From: Planctomycetota bacterium
Lineage (GTDB): Bacteria; Planctomycetota; Phycisphaerae; Phycisphaerales; UBA1924
Reading direction: 5' to 3'
NCBI GenBank assembly: GCA_023432465.1
Contig: JAEYUO010000009.1
Location: 1 to 17,952 of the forward strand
DNA: 17,952 nt
Shown here: piece by piece, positions 13,533 to 17,952 of the stretch
How the letters are laid out: every line of letters starts with the position of its first letter
Position numbering within the stretch: position 1 is the stretch's first letter
Translations under genes and position numbers: made by a program
The notes under the pieces: model-generated
Told to the model about the DNA's origin: nothing
Seen by the model: only the letters and a program-made list of their open reading frames with translations
The model's database searches: none

Positions 13533-16373
13533 TCACACATCCAGGTTCTTGACCTCCAGCGCGTGCTCCTCGATGAACTTGCGGCGCTCCTCGACGTTCT
13601 CGCCCATCAGCGTGGTGAACAGCACCTCCGCCTCGCGTGCCCCGTCCCACGTCACGCGCATCAGCGTGCGCTTCGAGACGTCCATCGTCGTGTCCCAGAG
13701 CTGCTCGGCATCCATCTCGCCCAGACCCTTGAACCGCTTGATCTCCAGCCCGCGCCGGCCGACCTCGTGCAGCGATGCCAGGATCGAGGGAATGTTCGCC
13801 GCCTCGACAAACCTCGATGCGCGCCCCGAACCCGTCGAGCCGTGCGAGGTGTTCGCCGTCTCATCAGAATCGCCCCCAGCCTCCGTCTCCGCCTCTTCAT
13901 TTGCCGCTTTGCTGCTTTGCTGTTCTGCAGCTCTCTCTCCGAGTTCCCACGCATACTTGGTCGGCAGCTTCTCGCCGGTGACCGATTCTTCCTGCGTCAG
14001 CGCGTAGTCCGTGATCGACAACCCGTGCGCCTCGAGCTGCTCGAAGATGCGCTCAAGCTCGCGATTCTCATGCAGTTCGCGGAGCTGCGCAGGCGTCCGC
14101 TTCGGGCCGCCCGCCGGCGCTGCCGCCTCCCCCGCCGCCTCGGCCACTTCGCCGTCGAGCTCCAGCAACTGCAGGCTGTTCTCCTCGGCGATGCGCCGCG
14201 CCTCCGCCTCGGACCACGCCCACGCCTCGCCCCCCGTCCACGTGAGTCGGTGGGTGGGCAGCTTGCCTCCACCGGCGGGGTCGGCCGCGCGGGCCGAGAG
14301 CAAGTCGGGGAACTTCACGCCGCGGCGTTCGGCAACTTCCACCAGCTCCGCCAGGCGCCGCAGCACCCGGATGATGCGTGTGAGCTCCTCCCCTTCGACC
14401 CGCCGCGCGATCGTCGGCTGGCGTGTCTTGGGGTCCATCACCACGGTCGTGTTGTCGGTCGGGTCGGTCTTGCGGACGATCAGCGTCGCCCGCTGCAGGC
14501 CGACCTCGGTCAGCATGTCATCGAGCTTGTTGTTGTTCAGGACATACTGCGCCTTCTTGTTCTTGCCGCCGCCCCAGGCGAGCTGATACAGCGGGGGCTG
14601 CGCGATGTATACCTTGCCGCGGCGGATGAGTTCGGGCATCTGCCGGAAGAAGAACGTCAGCAGCAGCGTGCGGATGTGCGAACCGTCCACATCGGCGTCG
14701 GTCATGATGATGACGCGCCCGTACCGCAGCTTCGCGACATCGAAGTCCGCGCCGATCCCGCACTTGAGCGCGGAGATCAGCACGCGGATCTCCTCGAACC
14801 CCAGCACCTTGTCGATGCGGGCCTTCTCGACATTGAGGATCTTGCCCTTGAGCGGCAGGATCGCCTGCGTATCGACATCCCGCCCCTGCGTCGCCGACCC
14901 GCCTGCCGAATCACCCTCGACGATGAAAATCTCGGAGCGATCGACATCCTTGGTCTTGCAGTCGCGCAGCTTCGCCGGCATCGAGCCCGACTCCAGCGCG
15001 CTCTTGCGCCGCGTCAGCTCGCGGGCCTTGCGGGCCGCTTCGCGCGCCTGCGCCGCGTTGATGCCCTTCAGGATCAGCTTCTTCGCCTCGCCCGGGTGCT
15101 CCTCCAGCCAGTTCTCAAGCGCCTCGGACACCGCCGTCGAAACAAAGCCCTCGATCTCCGGGTTGAGCAGCTTCTCCTTGGGCTGGTTGTTGAAGGTCGG
15201 GTTCGGCAGCTTCACGCTGACGATCGCCACGAGACCCTCGCGCAGATCCTCGCCCGTCGGGACCGGGTCCTTCTCCTTCAGGATGCCCACCTTGCGGGCA
15301 TAGTTGTTCAGCGCACGCGTCAGCGCGACCTTGAACCCCTGCCCGTGCGTGCCGCCATCGGTGTTGTTGATGTTGTTGGCAAATGTCAGCAGCGTCTCGT
15401 TGTACCCGTCGTGATACTGCATCGCGACTTCGCACTCAAGCAGCGAGCCCTCATCCTTCTTGATGAGGTGCACGGGACTTGCGACCGACGTCTTGCCGGT
15501 CATCATGAACTGCACATACTCCAGCAGCCCGCTGGTCGCCTTGTACGCCTCGCTGCGAATCTTCCCATCCGGCCCGACGCGCTCGTCGCGCAGACGGATC
15601 GTCACACCCGGGTTCAGGTAGCTCAGCTCGCGCAGCCGGTTCGACAGGATGCTGAAATCAAACGTCGTGTCCGGGAAGACCTCGGCATCGGGCATGAAGG
15701 TGACCTTCGTGCCGGTCTTGAACGCCGCATCCGCCGGGATCTCCCCGACAACGCTCAGCGGCAGCGTCGTCTTGCCGCGGGTGAAGCCGATGGTGTGGAT
15801 CTTGCCATCGCGATACACCTCGCACTCCAGCCACTCCGACAGCGCGTTCACGCACGACACGCCCACGCCGTGCAGGCCGCCCGAGACTTTGTACGCCGAG
15901 CCCTCCTCGCCGAACTTGCCGCCCGCGTGCAGCACTGTCATCACAATCTCGACCGCGGGCTTCCCGTCGTACTGCGGGTTCTCGTGCTTCTTGGGGCCGA
16001 TGGGAATGCCGCGGCCGTTATCGACGACTGAGCACGAGCCGTCCGGCAGGATCGTCACGCTCACCGTGTCGGCAAAGCCCGCCATCGCCTCATCGATGCA
16101 GTTGTCCACCGTCTCATAGACCAGGTGGTGCAGCGCACGGATGTCCGTCCCGCCGATGTACATGCCCGGCCGCTTCCGGACCGCCTCCAGACCCTCAAGG
16201 ATCTTGATCTGGTCCTCGGCATAGGCCTTGCCTCCCGCGGCGGATTTCTCCCGCTGTGCACCCGCCTGCCCCCCCGCCCCCCCCGCGGCGGCCTGATCGG
16301 CCGCCTGCTCGGCGTTCCGGGCCTTCTCTTGGGATGTCGGGTCGGGCTGATTGGAGGCGGGCTTGCTGGGCAT
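13533..16373 (-). CDS. gyrB: DNA gyrase subunit B (GyrB)
   Basis: This is the ATPase subunit of type IIA topoisomerase, which with GyrA introduces negative supercoils. It has 946 residues from the ATG at 16373. The GHKL ATPase domain shows YETVDNCIDEAMAG (about 86), VVDNGRGIPIG (about 114) and GGLHGVGVSCVNALS (about 163). The transducer domain has NNINNTDGGTHGQGF and QPKEKLLNPE. The TOPRIM domain has EGDSAGGSA (about 486), PLKGKILNVEKA and DADVDGSHIRTLLL (about 559). After PPLY (about 592) a non-conserved insertion of roughly 280 residues precedes RFKGLGEMDAEQLWDTTMD (about 879). The C-terminus NLDV is typical of GyrB rather than ParE. Before the usual YAEDQIKILEGLEAVRKRPGMYIGG there is an Ala/Gly/Gln-rich extension of about 50 residues. 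The frame is open upstream to a TTG at 16499, but this would translate the hairpin-rich leader and is rejected. Confidence 0.96.
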   Translation of the reverse strand: MPSKPASNQPDPTSQEKARNAEQAADQAAAGGAGGQAGAQREKSAAGGKAYAEDQIKILEGLEAVRKRPGMYIGGTDIRALHHLVYETVDNCIDEAMAGFADTVSVTILPDGSCSVVDNGRGIPIGPKKHENPQYDGKPAVEIVMTVLHAGGKFGEEGSAYKVSGGLHGVGVSCVNALSEWLECEVYRDGKIHTIGFTRGKTTLPLSVVGEIPADAAFKTGTKVTFMPDAEVFPDTTFDFSILSNRLRELSYLNPGVTIRLRDERVGPDGKIRSEAYKATSGLLEYVQFMMTGKTSVASPVHLIKKDEGSLLECEVAMQYHDGYNETLLTFANNINNTDGGTHGQGFKVALTRALNNYARKVGILKEKDPVPTGEDLREGLVAIVSVKLPNPTFNNQPKEKLLNPEIEGFVSTAVSEALENWLEEHPGEAKKLILKGINAAQAREAARKARELTRRKSALESGSMPAKLRDCKTKDVDRSEIFIVEGDSAGGSATQGRDVDTQAILPLKGKILNVEKARIDKVLGFEEIRVLISALKCGIGADFDVAKLRYGRVIIMTDADVDGSHIRTLLLTFFFRQMPELIRRGKVYIAQPPLYQLAWGGGKNKKAQYVLNNNKLDDMLTEVGLQRATLIVRKTDPTDNTTVVMDPKTRQPTIARRVEGEELTRIIRVLRRLAELVEVAERRGVKFPDLLSARAADPAGGGKLPTHRLTWTGGEAWAWSEAEARRIAEENSLQLLELDGEVAEAAGEAAAPAGGPKRTPAQLRELHENRELERIFEQLEAHGLSITDYALTQEESVTGEKLPTKYAWELGERAAEQQSSKAANEEAETEAGGDSDETANTSHGSTGSGRASRFVEAANIPSILASLHEVGRRGLEIKRFKGLGEMDAEQLWDTTMDVSKRTLMRVTWDGAREAEVLFTTLMGENVEERRKFIEEHALEVKNLDV

Positions 16374-16454
16374 GGTGCGGTCCGCTTTCTGTGACTGCCT
16401 GAGGGATGCTGCTTCGAGGCCCGAAATGGCCCGGGTTTCCGCCCCGCCGGCGAG

Positions 16455-16497
16455 GCCAAAACCCGGCAAAACCTGCTTGAGAAAACAGGGTTTTGGC
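16455..16497 (-). promoter_or_regulatory. Inverted repeats in the gyrB 5' leader
   Basis: GCCAAAACCC (16455-16464) and GGGTTTTGGC (16488-16497) are perfect 10-base inverted repeats separated by 23 bases. Inside that loop CAAAACCTG (16467-16475) is complementary, with one bulged G, to CAGGGTTTTG (16486-16495), so the outer right arm can pair with either partner. The element begins within a few bases of the predicted gyrB transcription start and ends about 80 bases before the ATG. It may be a stabilising 5' hairpin, an alternative-fold leader, or a DNA site for a dimeric protein. Confidence 0.5.
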
Positions 16498-16505
16498 AAA
16501 CAACG

Positions 16506-16534
16506 ATTCTAGGCGCGCACCCGCCGTTTTTCGA
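16506..16534 (-). promoter_or_regulatory. Candidate sigma70-type promoter for gyrB
   Basis: On the minus strand, TCGAAA (16534-16529, four of six consensus bases) is separated by 17 bases from TAGAAT (16511-16506, five of six). Initiation would fall near 16499, giving a leader of about 126 bases that starts at the inverted repeats. The region is less GC-rich than its surroundings, as expected for a promoter. Confidence 0.45.
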
Positions 16535-16656
16535 CCTCTGTCCGGCCTCTCCACGCACGCCCCCAAGCCCCCGAACAGGCGGGCACAGGATGCACAAAGT
16601 TTCACTCGGCCCGGCCCCGCTCCCCGCCCATAGTTCAGGAAGTCCGCACGACAAGC

Positions 16657-16685
16657 TTGACGGCCTGATACTTGAATGGAACTAT
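16657..16685 (+). promoter_or_regulatory. Candidate promoter for the tetR-efflux operon
   Basis: TTGACG (16657-16662, five of six consensus bases) is followed after 17 bases by AACTAT (16680-16685), a weak -10. The operator-like palindrome starts two bases downstream, covering the expected transcription start. A bound repressor there would block initiation. The -35 match is good, the -10 poor. Confidence 0.4.
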
Positions 16686-16686
16686 T

Positions 16687-16706
16687 CTGACTGACCGGTC
16701 AGTCAG
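16687..16706 (+). promoter_or_regulatory. 20-bp perfect palindrome, probable TetR operator
   Basis: CTGACTGACC and its exact reverse complement abut at 16696/16697, forming a perfect 20-base palindrome 48 bases before the regulator ATG. TetR-family dimers typically bind such short uninterrupted palindromes, often containing GACCGGTC-like cores, next to their own genes. The most likely use is autorepression of tetR and the adaptor gene. Effect on gyrB is unlikely, because the candidate gyrB promoter lies over 150 bases away. Confidence 0.75.
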
Positions 16707-16754
16707 TTTTCGTGCGACCGGGGCCGGGGGAGAAGGCTGGGTTGGGGGGACGCG

Positions 16755-17492
16755 ATGGCCAGGAAGCCCGCACAAGCCGCGAAGAAGAAGACCGCCAAGC
16801 CGGCGGCCGCTGCGCCCCCAGCCCTCCCGCGCGACCGCGCCGCCCAGCGCCGCGAGCAGATCCTCCGCTGCGCCATCCAGCGCTTCGCCGCCGAGGGGTA
16901 CGACCACGCCCTCCTCGACCGCGTCGCCGGCGACACCGGCTGCGCCAAGGGAACCCTCTACAACTACTTCCAGAACAAGGACGAGGTCTTCACCGCCGCC
17001 ACCGACTTTGTCATGCGCGAGCTGCTCGAACGCACGCAAGCCTCCGAGAACGACGACCCCCTGCAGCGCATCGAGGACGCGGTCCGCGGCTACCTCGGCT
17101 TCTTCGACGAGCACCCCGAGTACATCGAGCTGCTCATCCAGGAACGCGCGGGCTTCAAGACCCGTTCCAACAGCACCTACTTCCAGTACCGCAACGCCAA
17201 GGCCGCCCAGTGGCGCGACGAGTTCGCCGCCCTCATGCGGCAGGGACGCGTCCGGAAAATGCCCCCCGATCAGCCCTTCCAGCTCATCGGCGACCTGCTC
17301 TACGGAACCATCTTCACGCACCGCCTCACCGGCAACGGTACACCCCTGAGCGCACGCGCGGACGCCGTCATCGACCTGCTCCGCAACGGCCTGCTCACCG
17401 AGAACGAACGCTCCGCGGCCGCGAAACCAGCGCGAAGGCCCCCGCGCCGCCGCAACGAACAACACGAGGAGTCGAAGCATGGCAACGCCTGA
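16755..17492 (+). CDS. TetR/AcrR-family transcriptional repressor
   Basis: This encodes 245 residues. A Lys/Ala/Pro-rich N-terminal tail of about 25 residues precedes the DNA-binding domain (RREQILRCAIQRFAAEGYDHALLDRVAGDTGCAKGTLYNYFQNKDEVF, about 33-77). The turn TGCAKGTLYNYFQNKDEV is the classic TetR recognition-helix signature. The C-terminal helical domain (YLGFFDEHPEYIELLIQERAGF ... LIGDLLYGTIFTHRLTG) should bind ligand and dimerise. The tail is basic (PARRPPRRRNEQHEESKHGNA). The start ATG follows a G-rich stretch (GGGGGGA, spacing four). The last 14 bases overlap the start of an RND adaptor gene, so the two are co-translated. With the palindrome upstream, this is a local efflux-pump regulator that represses its own operon until an unknown compound binds. 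Asp codons are almost all GAC (14 of 15), unlike genes at the other end of the window. Confidence 0.92.
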   Translation: MARKPAQAAKKKTAKPAAAAPPALPRDRAAQRREQILRCAIQRFAAEGYDHALLDRVAGDTGCAKGTLYNYFQNKDEVFTAATDFVMRELLERTQASENDDPLQRIEDAVRGYLGFFDEHPEYIELLIQERAGFKTRSNSTYFQYRNAKAAQWRDEFAALMRQGRVRKMPPDQPFQLIGDLLYGTIFTHRLTGNGTPLSARADAVIDLLRNGLLTENERSAAAKPARRPPRRRNEQHEESKHGNA

Positions 17493-17952
17493 CACCGCGT
17501 CGGGCCGGCCCCGGCGATGGGTCCGGGGAGTCCTGCAGGCCGTGATCGCCGTCGCCCTGCTCGGCGCGGTGATCTACGCCTTCATCCGCTGGGAGAAGGG
17601 CGGCCACGCCGCGCCCCAGGCCGGTGGCCCCGCCGCCGCCGCGGGCGCAGTGCCGCCCATGCCCGTCAGCGTCATCGAGATCGCCGAGCAGCGCGTGCCG
17701 CTCATCCCCTCCTACCTCGGCCGCACCGAGGCCTCCCAGACCGTCGAGATCCGTGCACGCGTCAGCGGCTTTCTCGAGGCCCTCCAGTTCGAGGAGGGCA
17801 CCGCCGTTACCACCGGCCAGCCCCTCTACCTCATCGACCCCAAGCCCTTCGAGGCCGAGCTCGCCGTCGCGAACGCCCGCGTCGTCTCCGCCGAGGCGTC
17901 CCTCGCCGCGGCCGAACGCCTCGTCGCACGCGTCGCGCGCGCCGCCCAGAAC
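17479..17952 (+). CDS. RND efflux periplasmic adaptor subunit (MFP), 3' end missing
   Basis: The ATG at 17479 is preceded by GAGGAG and lies inside the end of tetR (14-base overlap). 158 codons are present and the frame is open at the window edge. An N-terminal helix (about residues 18-36, VLQAVIAVALLGAVIYAFI) anchors it; no lipobox Cys is seen. A Gly/Ala/Pro linker follows, then PMPVSVIEIAEQRVPL, YLGRTEASQTVEIRARVSGFLEAL, FEEGTAVTTGQPLYLIDPKPFEAELAVANA and the beginning of the alpha-helical hairpin. These are hallmarks of AcrA/MexA-type adaptors, which link an inner-membrane RND transporter to an outer-membrane channel. The transporter gene is expected just beyond the window. The adaptor is a cargo gene of the adjacent TetR regulator. 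Confidence 0.93.
   Translation, partial: MATPDTASGRPRRWVRGVLQAVIAVALLGAVIYAFIRWEKGGHAAPQAGGPAAAAGAVPPMPVSVIEIAEQRVPLIPSYLGRTEASQTVEIRARVSGFLEALQFEEGTAVTTGQPLYLIDPKPFEAELAVANARVVSAEASLAAAERLVARVARAAQN

Noticed and set aside
13122..16031. Very long open frame on the plus strand antisense to gyrB and to the 5' end of murE
   Set aside because: Its composition (Arg/Leu/Gln/His-rich, no domain) is a mirror of the GC-rich coding strand. The gyrB frame on the other strand carries all diagnostic motifs.
13533..16373. ParE (topoisomerase IV) instead of GyrB
   Set aside because: The NLDV C-terminus, PLKGKILNVEKA and the position of the insertion after TOPRIM fit GyrB better.
16374..16499. N-terminal extension of GyrB from a TTG at 16499
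   Set aside because: It would translate the inverted-repeat leader and start at the predicted transcription start. The family begins near YAEDQIKILEGLEAVRKRP, and the ATG at 16373 already gives an extension.

Overview
The window is GC-rich, gene-dense bacterial chromosome. The gene content points to a planctomycete-like bacterium, possibly class Phycisphaerae. Three things suggest this: a run of envelope genes pairing a BatA/VWA-type membrane protein with a huge DUF4175-like coiled-coil protein, a secreted prenyltransferase-like repeat protein ending in LPIFQK, and a GyrB with a large post-TOPRIM insertion. This assignment is inference from family knowledge, because the window holds no rRNA or other phylogenetic marker besides gyrB and the mur genes.

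Layout. (1) Positions 1-8830, plus strand: five co-directional genes. They are the C-terminal 549 codons of a membrane protein with a class I glutamine-amidotransferase-like domain, a 1251-residue three-TM protein with a long Gln-rich coiled coil, a small secreted Gln-rich protein, a secreted protein with QW-like (squalene-cyclase-type) repeats, and a secreted protein with beta repeats and an NPCBM-like C-terminus. The first four look like one operon (ATGA overlap, 22-base gap) and probably continue upstream of the window, where MoxR/DUF58 genes would be expected. (2) Positions 8827-13357, minus strand: murE-murF-mraY, a fragment of the dcw cluster that makes UDP-MurNAc-pentapeptide and lipid I. 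It converges on block 1 with a 4-base stop-codon overlap. (3) Positions 13533-16373, minus strand: gyrB, followed by a terminator-like hairpin and preceded by a leader with competing inverted repeats and a plausible promoter. (4) Positions 16657-17952, plus strand: a promoter/operator palindrome, a TetR/AcrR regulator, and the start of an RND efflux periplasmic adaptor, which form the head of a self-regulated multidrug-efflux operon that runs off the window.

How it fits together: blocks 1 and 2 both concern the cell envelope. Block 2 is cytoplasmic and inner-membrane peptidoglycan precursor synthesis, and the DNPR motif of MurE predicts meso-diaminopimelate. Block 1 appears to encode an uncharacterised inner-membrane/periplasmic complex with no catalytic residues that I recognise. 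Block 4 differs in codon use (Asp GAC 14:1 in tetR, against 8:11 in the repeat-protein gene), so it may have a different history. No tRNA, rRNA, CRISPR array, insertion sequence or integrase was seen. The most interesting unexplained items are the block 1 envelope operon, the gyrB leader structure, the hairpin between murF and mraY, and a possible 28-codon coupled reading frame in front of murE.
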